The position numbers were made by a program, and so were the translations under genes. Of a stretch of 64,000 nucleotides of DNA, positions 18,193-27,528 are shown in pieces; within the stretch, counting starts at the first letter, position 1; each line of letters begins with the position of its first letter. Below the pieces are notes generated by a model. The model searched no databases. It was not told where the DNA came from and was given only the letters and a program-made list of their open reading frames with translations. Source of the stretch: a bacterium (GTDB lineage Bacteria; Orphanbacterota; Orphanbacteria; Orphanbacterales; Orphanbacteraceae); assembly GCA_025782575.1 (NCBI GenBank), contig JALGYY010000010.1:124001-188000 (forward strand), read 5' to 3'.

Positions 18193-18334
18193 GAGGTGAC
18201 CCCCACCGAGCAGTCTCAGTATCAAGCTGTGAGACCGGGGATACATATCTCCACACAGCGTATACATTGACCATTGTAACACACGGCGAAATGACGCGCG
18301 AAGATGTTCAGTTCACGGAGGCACCCGCTCACAC

Positions 18335-18760
18335 CTACCAGAAATCATCCGGCGGTAGAGGCGCTTCGCCGATCACCCACGCCCGCGGATGATGTCGGAA
18401 ACCGATTCGGGGATAGTATTCATTGGCATCGGGAGCGCTCAGCAGAGTTAGAAAAGCGGTGTCGTCCAGGTTCTCGCGGGTAAGGGCGACCAGCTTCTTG
18501 CCGACCCCCCGGCGCTGATAATCGAGGTGAACCGCCAGATCAGCCAGGTAGGCGACAAATCCGAAATCGGTCAGCGTGCGCGCGATACCGACCAATCGAT
18601 CACCGTCATGAGCGGTGATGGTGAGATCGGAATGATCGATCATCTTTCGGAAGATATCGGGCCTGTGGACCGGGCGGCGTTTCCCGAGAGTGGACGCCAC
18701 ATAGAGATCGATCACCTCCTGCAGATCGAGTTTCGGGTCAACCTGGTAGGTTATGCTCAT
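18335..18760 (-). CDS. GNAT family N-acetyltransferase
   Basis: A 141-residue GNAT enzyme that transfers acetyl from acetyl-CoA to an unknown amine. The acetyl-CoA pyrophosphate-binding motif is DYQRRGVGKKLVAL (Q/RxxGxG/A) preceded by the strand YLADLAVHL, and the C-terminal NEYYPRIGFRHHP matches the Y..GF end of the fold. ATG 18760 overlaps the glycosyltransferase stop codon (ATGA), so it is coupled to that gene. The long open frame further upstream is the antisense-frame shadow of the glycosyltransferase. Confidence 0.88.
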   Translation of the reverse strand: MSITYQVDPKLDLQEVIDLYVASTLGKRRPVHRPDIFRKMIDHSDLTITAHDGDRLVGIARTLTDFGFVAYLADLAVHLDYQRRGVGKKLVALTRENLDDTAFLTLLSAPDANEYYPRIGFRHHPRAWVIGEAPLPPDDFW

Positions 18761-19977
18761 GAGCCTTTTGCGGGAGCCGTGCCGGAATTGGGGAGCGTTC
18801 CGTTGCCGTCGACCAGATCCTGGAAGAGCGAAGAGTATCGTTTCCGTTCTTCGGACCACCGGAACTGCCCGTAGATATCGAACCCCTTTCGCATTGTTTT
18901 TCGAACCCGCTCCGGATCGTTGTAGGCGGCGCGAATGACTTCGGCCAGGTCGTCCGTGTTTCCGGCTTTGAAGTAAAGGAGACCGTCCTCGCCGAAATAA
19001 TCTTCCACCCCCGGTGTCCGCGACGTGATCACAGGCTTCCGCATCCGAAGATACTCGAAAATTCTTGTCGGAAGGTTTTTCTCGGTGAACACATTCCGGT
19101 GATTCGGAATGATTCCGAAGTCGGCTCTCTTTACATGATCGGGAACTTCCACGATCGGCCTCTGGCCATGAAACGTGACGGCATCGCCTAGGGAAAGTTG
19201 CGCTACCAGCTTCTTGCAATCCTCGATAGCGTCCCCTCCTCCGATCACGTCCAGCGTAATCTCCGGGATCTCCTCTTTCAGTTTGGAGATCGCTCGTATG
19301 GCGAGGTCGAGTCCGCTCCTCTGCACTACCGTCCCGTGAAAGATGAGCCGAAGCCTGCCGTTCGCCGGAAACGGCGTCGCCCGTTTGACTTCAGGAAAGA
19401 TCGCCTCATCGGGAGCGTTCAGAATAATGCGGACTTTCTCAGGCGGAATTCCACGCTCAATCAGAGTATTACGAAAGGCGATCGAAGTCGTGATCGCCAG
19501 ATCAGCAGCGGCGATCGAGAATGCCTCTACGCCCGAGAGGAATCGAACCACCTTGGAATCGAGGTCGATATCGTACTTCGCGATATAGACCTCGGGAACA
19601 AGGTCATGCAGATCGAGGACGATCTTCGCCCCTCGAAGCCTGTGTAGCAATCCGCAGAATACGAGCGTATCCGGCATGTTGTGAGCCTGAAAGAGATCGT
19701 ACTTGCGTTGGAGTGCGAGCTGGCTCGCCCTGAAGAATGCAAGAAGAGAAAAGGCGCCGTACTCGAAGAGATACCGTATCAGACCGCCGCGTTTTCTCTG
19801 GACCGGCAGGCGTATGTAATTCACACCACCCACTTTTTCGCGTGCCGATTCCCCCTCGTTACGAAGACAGATGACGTCGACTCTCGTGCCGATCGCGACG
19901 AGCGCTTCCGCTTCCCTCCTGACACGGGGGTCATCGGGACAGTAGGAGTGAACCACCATGCAGACAGAGTTCAGCAT
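18757..19977 (-). CDS. Family 4-type glycosyltransferase (GT-B)
   Basis: A 406-residue GT-B enzyme. The N-terminal Rossmann half opens with VCMVVHSYCPDDPRVRREA and contains DLFQAHNMPDT and KIVLDLHDLVPE; the C-terminal half has RLIFHGTVVQRSGLDLAI and the sugar-nucleotide binding EKNLPTRIFEYLRMRKPVI, with the E-x7-E-type pattern of GT4. Likely adds a sugar to a surface glycan or secondary metabolite. It follows a carbamoyltransferase gene by three bases and overlaps a GNAT gene. Confidence 0.9.
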   Translation of the reverse strand: MLNSVCMVVHSYCPDDPRVRREAEALVAIGTRVDVICLRNEGESAREKVGGVNYIRLPVQRKRGGLIRYLFEYGAFSLLAFFRASQLALQRKYDLFQAHNMPDTLVFCGLLHRLRGAKIVLDLHDLVPEVYIAKYDIDLDSKVVRFLSGVEAFSIAAADLAITTSIAFRNTLIERGIPPEKVRIILNAPDEAIFPEVKRATPFPANGRLRLIFHGTVVQRSGLDLAIRAISKLKEEIPEITLDVIGGGDAIEDCKKLVAQLSLGDAVTFHGQRPIVEVPDHVKRADFGIIPNHRNVFTEKNLPTRIFEYLRMRKPVITSRTPGVEDYFGEDGLLYFKAGNTDDLAEVIRAAYNDPERVRKTMRKGFDIYGQFRWSEERKRYSSLFQDLVDGNGTLPNSGTAPAKGS

Positions 19978-19980
19978 CGC

Positions 19981-21735
19981 TCACGCGGAATCCACGTTGC
20001 CCGAAATGGATCGAGTCTTGCGGATCATGTAGTTCGCCACCGCCAGATTCTCCAGACCGGATCTTTCAAGCACATCCACCGCGTCCTCAGCGGTGCACAC
20101 TATCGGGAAGCCGTGCAGATTGAAAGATGTATTCAATACGACCGCCCGGCCCGTCCGTTCGGCGAAGCGGGAAATAACTCTGTGAAACGACGGGTTGTGT
20201 TCCTTGTGAACGAACTGGGGCCTCGCAGAGCGATCGTACGGCTGTACCCCCGCGGGGAAGTCATCCACCTTGTCGGTCGTGTCGAACGTCATGATCATGT
20301 AGGACGCGTCCATACCCTTGGGATTCTTGACGTACTCGTCACTTCGCTCCGCAAGCATGGCAGGAGCGAAGGGCATCCAGAAGTCCCGGTTCTTGATCAT
20401 GTCGTTGATAATGCGGACTACTTCGCGGCTCGTCGGGTCCGCGAGGATCGATCGGTTCCCCAGCGAGCGCGCACCGAACTCCATGCCGCCGCCCGCCCGG
20501 GCAACCACTTCGCCGTCAGCGAGCAAGTCGCCGATTATGTCATCCAGATCGTCGTGCCGTTCGACCGTGTAGCCCTTGGCGCGCAATCCGTCCGCCAGTT
20601 TCTCGACGTCGGCATCGGTCGGCTCGGGCCCCCAGTAAACCTGGCCGAGGGGGGGGAACTCTCCGCGCCTTCCCTTTTTTGCCGTCTCCTCCGCGTATAC
20701 CTGAAACGCCGCTCCAACAGCGTTCATCTCATCCCCGCATGACGGAAAAACGAATAGCCCTTCCACTTCATTCAATTCGTAGATTCGCTTGTTCGCCTTT
20801 ACATTCATGAAGACACCGCCGCCGAGAGCGACTTTGTGAATACCCGTTTCACGGACGGCATTCTGCGCCCATTGGCAGAGATGATCTTCGGTAAACTTCT
20901 GCAGGCCCGCAGCCACCCAGTCGAACCGGTGGCGCTCGATCAGTTTCAGGAAGTAATTATAGCTATAGTAAGTGTGCGGCACTCCCGGTCCACGCTGCCA
21001 GACGAGGCCGGAGCCACCGTTGAACTGAAGCACATTCTTGAACCGCTCATAACTCTCCATCATGCCCGAGTCGGGGGCGTAGGGAGCCATCCCCATCAGC
21101 TTGTACTCATGTTCATTCGGTATCATGCCGAGTACGAAGGTGATTTTCGCGTACACGCTTCCGAGCGAGTGGGAGTCATCGATCTCAGCAATCGGCGCGC
21201 CCAGTCTACCGTTCTCGGCAATCCGCACAGTGGCGCAAAGATCGTCACCGGCGCCGTCCGCCGTAAGCACGAGAACTTTTTCGGCCGAATCGTTCACCCA
21301 GGGCGAACCAAAATAAGTAGCCGCGGCGTGGGCCGTGTGATGATCGACGTAAACGGCTTTGCCGAGAGGCAGGCCGGCTTTTTGTATCTCGGCGTTTCTT
21401 TCGGCCCGGCGCCGTGAACGATAATAATCGTTAGCCGGCGTCTTTTTGACAAGCTGCTTGACCTGATAAGCAAATGACTGTGACTGCGCATACTCTTCCA
21501 GCATCCTCTTCCGAGAACGATGAGGCGGCATATGCTTTGAATGCATGGCGACAAAATCGAGGTCGCCCGGATCGGTACCTGTCGCCTTCAACACCCATTG
21601 GACCGACCGATGGGGAAAGCAGTTCTCGTTCTTCGTGCGGGTGATCCTTTCCTCCTGGATCGCCGCAAGCACATGGCCGTCTTCAATCAGACAGGCAGCC
21701 GCGTTATGTCCGTCGTGTATGCCCAGAATCTTCAT
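19981..21735 (-). CDS. NodU/CmcH-family carbamoyltransferase
   Basis: A 584-residue protein of the family that transfers carbamoyl from carbamoyl phosphate (via carbamoyl-AMP) onto hydroxyls of sugars or antibiotics. N-terminal ILGIHDGHNAAACLIEDG and VDHHTAHAAATYFGSP hold the conserved His/Asp ligands of the Kae1-like domain; LGGGVFMNVKANKRI and the C-terminal VVLNTSFNLHGFPIVCT are diagnostic. The next genes are a glycosyltransferase and an acetyltransferase, so the target is probably a sugar in a polysaccharide or glycolipid. Confidence 0.93.
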   Translation of the reverse strand: MKILGIHDGHNAAACLIEDGHVLAAIQEERITRTKNENCFPHRSVQWVLKATGTDPGDLDFVAMHSKHMPPHRSRKRMLEEYAQSQSFAYQVKQLVKKTPANDYYRSRRRAERNAEIQKAGLPLGKAVYVDHHTAHAAATYFGSPWVNDSAEKVLVLTADGAGDDLCATVRIAENGRLGAPIAEIDDSHSLGSVYAKITFVLGMIPNEHEYKLMGMAPYAPDSGMMESYERFKNVLQFNGGSGLVWQRGPGVPHTYYSYNYFLKLIERHRFDWVAAGLQKFTEDHLCQWAQNAVRETGIHKVALGGGVFMNVKANKRIYELNEVEGLFVFPSCGDEMNAVGAAFQVYAEETAKKGRRGEFPPLGQVYWGPEPTDADVEKLADGLRAKGYTVERHDDLDDIIGDLLADGEVVARAGGGMEFGARSLGNRSILADPTSREVVRIINDMIKNRDFWMPFAPAMLAERSDEYVKNPKGMDASYMIMTFDTTDKVDDFPAGVQPYDRSARPQFVHKEHNPSFHRVISRFAERTGRAVVLNTSFNLHGFPIVCTAEDAVDVLERSGLENLAVANYMIRKTRSISGNVDSA

Positions 21736-21807
21736 GGTTTACGTTCTTACCCTCTCCATCGTTTCTGCCTGACCGGGGAGAATGAAACACGCCCCAAAGA
21801 GTTCCCT

Positions 21808-21813
21808 ATTATA
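21808..21813 (-). promoter_or_regulatory. Possible -10 element for the carbamoyltransferase operon
   Basis: A perfect TATAAT on the minus strand about 73 bases before the start codon, in an otherwise GC-rich spacer. No recognisable -35 lies 16-18 bp upstream, so the assignment is weak. Confidence 0.25.
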
Positions 21814-21982
21814 TCGGACGCCCGGGCGGGGGGATACCCTTCTTCCCGGTGATCGGCCGATGTACGGAAGTGCTTGATCCTGTTGAAGTAGGACCGGGAG
21901 AGGGCGGTCCGATGACCATCTGCTCCCCACAGCCTTTTTCCTGCGTTTTGGGGAACCTGGGGAACATCTCGAATAACCCGGG

Positions 21983-24430
21983 TCAGACGCCTACCGGACG
22001 CCACCGCTTGAGATCGAGAGAGTTCAGGACGACAGTGATGGAGGAAAACGCCATCGCGATTCCCGCCACCGCAGGCGGCAGAAGAACGCCCCAGGTTGCA
22101 AAGACGCCGGCGGCGAGAGGGATGGCGCATATGTTATAAATGAGCGCCCAGAAAAGATTCTGTCTTATTTTGGAAAGGGTAGCCCGACCGAGTTCCAGCG
22201 CCGATGCAACGTCCCCCGGGTCACTCTGGATCAACACGACATCGCCGCTCTCTTTGGCCACATCCGTTCCCGCGCCGATCGCGATCCCTACATCAGCTCG
22301 GGCGAGGGCGGGCGCGTCGTTTACGCCGTCACCCACCATGGCGACCGGGCCCGCCTCTTTGGAGACGCGGGTCACCAGATCAGCCTTCTCATCGGGAAGT
22401 ACTTCCGCGTGGACCGCGCCCAATCCGACGTAAGCCGCAATCCCCTCGGCGGTCGCTTTCTTGTCGCCGGTAACAAGAGCCGTCCTGACACCCATTCCTT
22501 CGATACGCGCGATGGCATCGGTCACCCCCTCGCGCGGCTCATCTCGAAGCGCAAAAAAGCCGATTCTCCCGCGAGATTTCGACGCCAGATGAAGAACCGT
22601 GCGTCCCTCCCTCTCCCACTGCTCGATCCGATTCGCCGCTTCGGCCGGCTCGATCTTCTGTTTGCCGGTCAGTAATTCATTCCCTAGAAGATACTGCTCA
22701 CTACCGATATGGAATCGAATCCCCTGGCCCGGAACCTCCTCGCTCACAGTCACATCCTGAGTCGAAACTCCCCACTCGACGGCAGCTTGAACCAGTGCCG
22801 CCGAGAGAGGGTGATTGGAGCGAGTTGCCCCGGATGCGGCGATTGAAAGGGCGTCGGTTTCCGATCCCTCGGAAATTGCAAAAAAATCTGTTAACTCAGG
22901 CGCCCCCTTCGTGATCGTACCGGTCTTGTCAAAAAGAACACTCTTGACCCGGCCGATCGCCTCGAGCGCGGACCCTCTCTTGAAAAGAATACCGCGGCGC
23001 AGTCCCACGCCTGTCCCGACAAGTATGGCTGTCGGAGTGGCGAGTCCGAGTGCGCAGGGGCAGGCGACAACCAGTACAGCCACCGCACGTTCCAGCGAAA
23101 ACGGGAATGGCCCGCCGGCAAGGAAATACCAGACCGCAAAAGTGATCGCGGCCAGAGAAACCACCGCCGGAACGAATACGTTCGAAACCCGATCTGCGAA
23201 TCGCTGGATCGGAGCGTGGTCGAGCTGCGCTTCTTCCACGAGACGAACCATGCGCGCCAAAAACGTGTCATTGCCGACAGCCGTTGCCTTGATCGACAGA
23301 TTGCCGTCTACCACAATCGTTCCGCCGGTCACTGAATCGCCAGTATCTTTTCGCACCGGAATTGACTCGCCCGTAATCGAAGACTCATCAACGGCGGAGA
23401 CGCCATCGACAACAGTGCCGTCTACCGGAACCTTGTCGCCCGGGCGAACGGCCAGAATATCTCCCTCGTGAATACTCGTTACGGGAACGGTCTCCTCGCC
23501 GGCGGCTGTCTTGCGGCGAGCACGATCCGGCTTCAGCCGAATGAGCGAGCGCAGAGCGTCATCGGCACGCCCTTTCGCGCTCGCTTCCAACCCCTTGCCG
23601 AGCCGTATGAAGAAAATGAGCATCGCCGACGCTTCAAAAAACGTACGCCCCCCCTCGAAAGTCGAAGGAAAAAGCGCGACGAGCGACGAGTAGCCCCACG
23701 CCGCCGTGATTCCGAGGGCGACGAGCACATCCATATTAGCTGTCCCCGCACGGAGCGAATAGAACGCCCCACGATAGAATCGGAGACCGGCCGTGAATTG
23801 CAGAATCGTAGCCAGGCCGAATAGAATCAGCGGCTTGGGAGAGACTTCGAGCAGACTATAATGAATGAGTAGGATCGGAATGACGAGAGCCGCGGTCCAG
23901 GCGAGACCGGTCCATTCACGCGCCCCCCCTTCTCGATCTTCATCGTCGCCGATCGTCGCTTTGTAGCCGGCCCGCTTGACCGCTTCGATCAGGCTTTCCG
24001 GTTGGACACGGGCCGAATCGAATCGAACACCGGCGGCGTTGGCGGCTGCGTTCACGACCGCGTTTTTTACGCCCGGCACTCCTGTGAGCGCTTTCTCGAC
24101 GGCCAGGGCGCAGGCCGCACAGGTCATCCCGCGGACTTCCAGACGGAGTCGTTTGTCCCCTTCCGGGAGTGAGGATTCTTCATCCGTGTCAATGTCGCGG
24201 ACTTCCGACCGGTCATCAGGAACCAGCCCTGTATGAAAGCCCGCCCCTTCGATCGCGCTCACAATCGCTTCGGTATTCGCCTCTGATTCATCGAAATGGA
24301 ATCGGCCAACGCCTTTGTCCAGGATGACTTTCGCCTCGGAAACGCCGCGGACAGAGTTCACCGCCTTCTCGACCGAGGAGACACACCCCTGGCACTTCAT
24401 GCCATCAATCGGAATCTCGATCCGTTTCAT
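21983..24430 (-). CDS. copA: Copper-exporting P-type ATPase CopA
   Basis: An 815-residue P1B-type ATPase that pumps Cu(I) out of the cytosol. Two N-terminal heavy-metal domains carry CQGC (13-16) and CAAC (104-107). The membrane metal site CPC appears in VVACPCALGLATPTA, the phosphorylation site in DKTGTITKGAP, and the hinge in MVGDGVNDAPALARADVGIA. GGAGG precedes the ATG. No copper chaperone or CsoR/CueR regulator is adjacent; I found no clear operator upstream. It is a single-gene unit, the gap to the next gene being about 400 bp. Confidence 0.96.
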   Translation of the reverse strand: MKRIEIPIDGMKCQGCVSSVEKAVNSVRGVSEAKVILDKGVGRFHFDESEANTEAIVSAIEGAGFHTGLVPDDRSEVRDIDTDEESSLPEGDKRLRLEVRGMTCAACALAVEKALTGVPGVKNAVVNAAANAAGVRFDSARVQPESLIEAVKRAGYKATIGDDEDREGGAREWTGLAWTAALVIPILLIHYSLLEVSPKPLILFGLATILQFTAGLRFYRGAFYSLRAGTANMDVLVALGITAAWGYSSLVALFPSTFEGGRTFFEASAMLIFFIRLGKGLEASAKGRADDALRSLIRLKPDRARRKTAAGEETVPVTSIHEGDILAVRPGDKVPVDGTVVDGVSAVDESSITGESIPVRKDTGDSVTGGTIVVDGNLSIKATAVGNDTFLARMVRLVEEAQLDHAPIQRFADRVSNVFVPAVVSLAAITFAVWYFLAGGPFPFSLERAVAVLVVACPCALGLATPTAILVGTGVGLRRGILFKRGSALEAIGRVKSVLFDKTGTITKGAPELTDFFAISEGSETDALSIAASGATRSNHPLSAALVQAAVEWGVSTQDVTVSEEVPGQGIRFHIGSEQYLLGNELLTGKQKIEPAEAANRIEQWEREGRTVLHLASKSRGRIGFFALRDEPREGVTDAIARIEGMGVRTALVTGDKKATAEGIAAYVGLGAVHAEVLPDEKADLVTRVSKEAGPVAMVGDGVNDAPALARADVGIAIGAGTDVAKESGDVVLIQSDPGDVASALELGRATLSKIRQNLFWALIYNICAIPLAAGVFATWGVLLPPAVAGIAMAFSSITVVLNSLDLKRWRPVGV

Positions 24431-24838
24431 CTGATAGGTCCTCCACTTACAATATCGGTAGATTTACCCTGAAACGGAACAAAAAAAACGACCTATAGTA
24501 AATCCTCCTCTTTACCGAAGAGCAGCATAGTCGGGGAGATCACCTCTATTCTGGCCTGAAGGAGAGGATATTCCACGACGATCCCCGCCCTCTGATGTGA
24601 ATTTTGGGGCGGGGTTTTCTAATTTTCCCCGCTGATCTTCCTTGAGCCCTCCCTGATTTGACGTACCTCTCGGCTGAATGCAGTCTGTATAATCGGCCGG
24701 GCGCAAGGGCCGACGATTGCGAACGAACCGTAAGGGTCAAGGAGACAAGGGCATCCAGCGATTGATCGATAGAGCTGATCGGCACTTTCTGACAGTCGGC
24801 CAAGGGGCCGGCGGCGAGGCCGACTGCGGGGATTCCCG
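24431..24838. other. Divergent intergenic region between copA and murJ
   Basis: 408 bp without a credible gene. It must hold both divergent promoters. I see short stems (CTCTT-TACCG-AAGAG near 24510, CCTCT...AGAGG near 24545-24570), a terminator-like hairpin at 24583, and a perfect TATAAT at 24688 in the plus direction but with no -35 at usable distance (TTGACG lies 24 bp away). The number of stems makes a structured leader RNA possible. Confidence 0.5.
24583..24626 (+). terminator. Intrinsic terminator-like hairpin in the murJ upstream region
   Basis: CCCCGCCC (24583-24590) pairs with GGGCGGGG (24607-24614), eight GC pairs with a 16-nt loop, and TTTTCTAATTTT follows. It fits a plus-strand rho-independent terminator although no plus-strand gene ends here. 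It may end a small leader RNA or work as an attenuator. Confidence 0.55.
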
Positions 24839-26323
24839 ATGAGACGGGGATTTTTGCAGCTTTCAGCCGGGAATACAGTGAGCAAGGTTCTCGGCGTTGT
24901 TCGCGAAATCCTTCTGGCCCGATTTTTCGGAACCGGCGCCGTTGCCGACGCCTATCGAGCTTCCCTCTCCCTCACACTCTCACCGGCTCATCTGATTACC
25001 CAGCGAGTGATCCAGACCTCGTTCATCCCTCTCTATGCTCGGTACTACGAATCGGACAAGCGAAAAGCCGGCGCCCTCTTCCAGTCCCTTATGGTGGCAT
25101 TTCTGGGGGCGGGCATTCTGATCGGAATCGCCCTCTATCTGGCTTCCCCTTCGCTCATCAAATTGATCGTCCCCGGTTTCGGCGAAGATCGATTCGAGCT
25201 GGCTGTCGCCATGGTTCGCATACTGGCGTTCGGTGTTCCCGCCTACATCTACTGTTCTGTCTTAAGCGCGCTCGGGATCGCACGAAACGATTTCCTGATC
25301 CCTTCTCTTCGGCCCGGCTTTCAGAATGTGGGGCTGATTCTCGGTATCGCGGCGGCCGCGCGATATGGAAACTATCCCTTGCTCGCCTGGGGTTTTACGG
25401 CCGGCTACGTTCTGCTCGCACTGGTCGCCACAACCCATCTCGTGCGGCGGCGTCTACTCCCCCTCGAAATGAATCTGGAAGCCGATCTCATTCGCGAGGT
25501 GTGGGGGAGGCTCTGGGTGGTAACACGACCGCTGATTCTGGTGGCCATTCTCGCCGAATCGAATGTTCTTGTGGAGAGGTTCGTCGCTTCTCTAATCGGG
25601 CCCGGCCGAGTGGCTGCCGCGGATTACGCCCGGTTCGTCACCGAGACCGCCCACACGCTCCTCACGGTTCCTCTCGGCATTGTCAGCCTCAGCTATTTCG
25701 CCACCATGAAAAAGAACGATCTTGCGGTGCGGAACGACCTTATACTGAGCGCTCTTCTCCTCATCTTTATTCCGTTATCTGCGTTTCTGCTCGTGAATGG
25801 CGACGCCGTTATTCGAATTCTGTTTTTCCGGGGAGAGTTCGACACTGATTCGCTCGCCCTCACTTCAAGGGCGCTGATCGGATTCAGCGCCGGTCTCTGG
25901 GTCTTCACATGCGCGTACTATCTGCAGCGTGTCCACAGTGCCCGATTGCAGAACTCAATCGTCCTTCGCGGGGACGCGCTCTTCTTTCTCGTCAATCTTG
26001 CCATCAACCTGCTTCTCTATCAAAAGCTCGGCCTTCTCGTTCTTGGTATCGCGAACGGTGTGGGCGCAGCGTGTGCCGCGATCTACTATCTTCGCAAACT
26101 CGATCTGGATACGCAGCGGGCGACGCGCACATTGGCCGGTCTGGCAGTGGTGCTACCCGTATATATGATCGCCGCGTATGTCGTGCGCGGTCTTGCCGGG
26201 CAGGGCGTTCCCTCATTGCTGCTTCAGCTGGGGCTAGCGACTCTTATCTGGGGGGGAATTATTCTGTTACGCCCCGAATGGAAAGAGACGATTCGAAGCG
26301 CCGTTCGAGGGAAGCGGGAATGA
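24839..26323 (+). CDS. murJ: MurJ-like lipid flippase (MOP/MviN superfamily)
   Basis: A 494-residue integral membrane protein with about 14 hydrophobic segments. The N-terminus LQLSAGNTVSKVLGVVREILLARFFG and ADAYRAS are characteristic of MurJ/MviN, which flips lipid II during peptidoglycan synthesis. Because a glycosyltransferase gene follows after four bases, it could instead flip a different polyprenyl-linked glycan; the family alone does not decide. GGGGATT is a weak Shine-Dalgarno before ATG 24839. Confidence 0.85.
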   Translation: MRRGFLQLSAGNTVSKVLGVVREILLARFFGTGAVADAYRASLSLTLSPAHLITQRVIQTSFIPLYARYYESDKRKAGALFQSLMVAFLGAGILIGIALYLASPSLIKLIVPGFGEDRFELAVAMVRILAFGVPAYIYCSVLSALGIARNDFLIPSLRPGFQNVGLILGIAAAARYGNYPLLAWGFTAGYVLLALVATTHLVRRRLLPLEMNLEADLIREVWGRLWVVTRPLILVAILAESNVLVERFVASLIGPGRVAAADYARFVTETAHTLLTVPLGIVSLSYFATMKKNDLAVRNDLILSALLLIFIPLSAFLLVNGDAVIRILFFRGEFDTDSLALTSRALIGFSAGLWVFTCAYYLQRVHSARLQNSIVLRGDALFFLVNLAINLLLYQKLGLLVLGIANGVGAACAAIYYLRKLDLDTQRATRTLAGLAVVLPVYMIAAYVVRGLAGQGVPSLLLQLGLATLIWGGIILLRPEWKETIRSAVRGKRE

Positions 26324-26327
26324 TCGA

Positions 26328-27488
26328 TTGAAACAGGCCGATAAGAGAACCCTCTGGATTATCGCGCGCTCTCTTCCGGTCCATATCGGCGGTGGCATGG
26401 AGCATATCGCCAAAAGCACCATAGAAGGGCTTGCCCATTCAGGATGGCAAGTCGTCACCGTGACCAACCGGCTCCCGGCTGATCCAGGGTTCCCCGAGTC
26501 CGTCTCCATCGCCGAGCTCGACGCACCCCCCGGCGTCCACTCCGGCAGGTTTCGGAGAGCATGCGTGACTTGGGCACGGGCACAAACATCGAAACCGGCG
26601 GCTATAATCTCCGTAAGCTCGGCGGGATCATCGATCGCCCGGCTCATGCCGAATGTTCCTTCTATTTATCAGTGCCACGGAACAAGATATACAGAAGCAT
26701 TGAGCAAACTTCTCGCCGGCGATCCGCGAGGACTGATCAACGTCTGGCGCTATTTCTTTCGTGAGAAAATAGACCTTCGGGGATTTGATCGTTACGTGCC
26801 GATCGGGCCGGCCATCGAAAAGACCCTTCGGTCCCGCGCCTATCCCATGGTCCCTCCCGAAAAGATTCACCTGATTGTGAATGGCATCGACATGGTTCGC
26901 ATTCGAAAGGTCATGGGCGAAAACCGTGCCACAATCAGACGGGAGTTTGACATTTCGCCGGATGCGAAATTGATTGTGGCGGCGAGTCGGCTAGTTCGGT
27001 CCAAGGGAGTCTTCCAGTTGATCCGGGCATTTCCCCGATTGCAGGACAAGAAGAACGCGGTTCTTCTGATTGCAGGCGATGGTCCCCACCGGTCGGCACT
27101 GGAAAAGCTGGTGGCCAGCGAAAGCATTTCAGGAGTTCGTCTTCTCGGAGCGCAGCCACGCGATCAAGTCCACCGCCTCATGCGCTGTGCGGATTGCGTC
27201 GCCCAGATTAGTCTGGCGGCTGAAGGTCTCGGGCTCGTAGCACTCGAAGCGCTCTCACTCGGATGCCCCGTACTGCTCTCCAATCATATCCTGGTTCCCG
27301 CCGTCCCCGGGCACGGCGGGATCCATCACACCGACCCACGAAACGTGGACGCAATAGCCGCTTCGATCGATTCAATCCTGAGCAGCACGAAACAGGACAA
27401 CGCTCTCGCCACCGCCGCCCAGGAGCAATACTCACTCACCAGAATGATTGATCGCTACGACGCGCTTCTCGAGGAGTTGATTCGCTGA
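26328..27488 (+). CDS. Family 4-type glycosyltransferase
   Basis: A 386-residue GT-B enzyme. The N-terminal half has LWIIARSLPVHIGGGMEHIA, the acceptor-side glycine loop; the C-terminal half has LIVAASRLVRSKGVFQLIRA, AVLLIAGDGPHRSALEKL, and EGLGLVALEALSLGCPVLLS, the E-x7-E nucleotide-sugar site. The frame opens with TTG four bases after the murJ stop; an ATG at 26397 would remove the first strand, so TTG is preferred. Probably adds a sugar to a lipid-linked intermediate handled by the neighbouring flippase. Confidence 0.88.
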   Translation: MKQADKRTLWIIARSLPVHIGGGMEHIAKSTIEGLAHSGWQVVTVTNRLPADPGFPESVSIAELDAPPGVHSGRFRRACVTWARAQTSKPAAIISVSSAGSSIARLMPNVPSIYQCHGTRYTEALSKLLAGDPRGLINVWRYFFREKIDLRGFDRYVPIGPAIEKTLRSRAYPMVPPEKIHLIVNGIDMVRIRKVMGENRATIRREFDISPDAKLIVAASRLVRSKGVFQLIRAFPRLQDKKNAVLLIAGDGPHRSALEKLVASESISGVRLLGAQPRDQVHRLMRCADCVAQISLAAEGLGLVALEALSLGCPVLLSNHILVPAVPGHGGIHHTDPRNVDAIAASIDSILSSTKQDNALATAAQEQYSLTRMIDRYDALLEELIR

Positions 27489-27495
27489 GTGCGGG

Positions 27496-27526
27496 CTTGA
27501 GCTGGTCAGTGAATGCCTGGCTCAAG
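27496..27526. terminator. Hairpin between convergent glycosyltransferase and HNH genes
   Basis: CTTGAGC (27496-27502) and GCTCAAG (27520-27526) are perfect complements around a 17-nt loop in the 40-bp convergent gap. No T-tract on either side, so it is only terminator-like. Confidence 0.3.
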
Positions 27527-27528
27527 AT

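Noticed and set aside
18335-19219. Long frame extending the GNAT gene upstream
   Set aside because: The first 150 codons lie inside the glycosyltransferase gene; the true start is ATG 18760 in an ATGA overlap.
24659-24693. TTGACG and TATAAT ahead of murJ as a promoter
   Set aside because: The hexamers are 24 bp apart, too far for sigma70; the TATAAT may still be a -10 with another -35.
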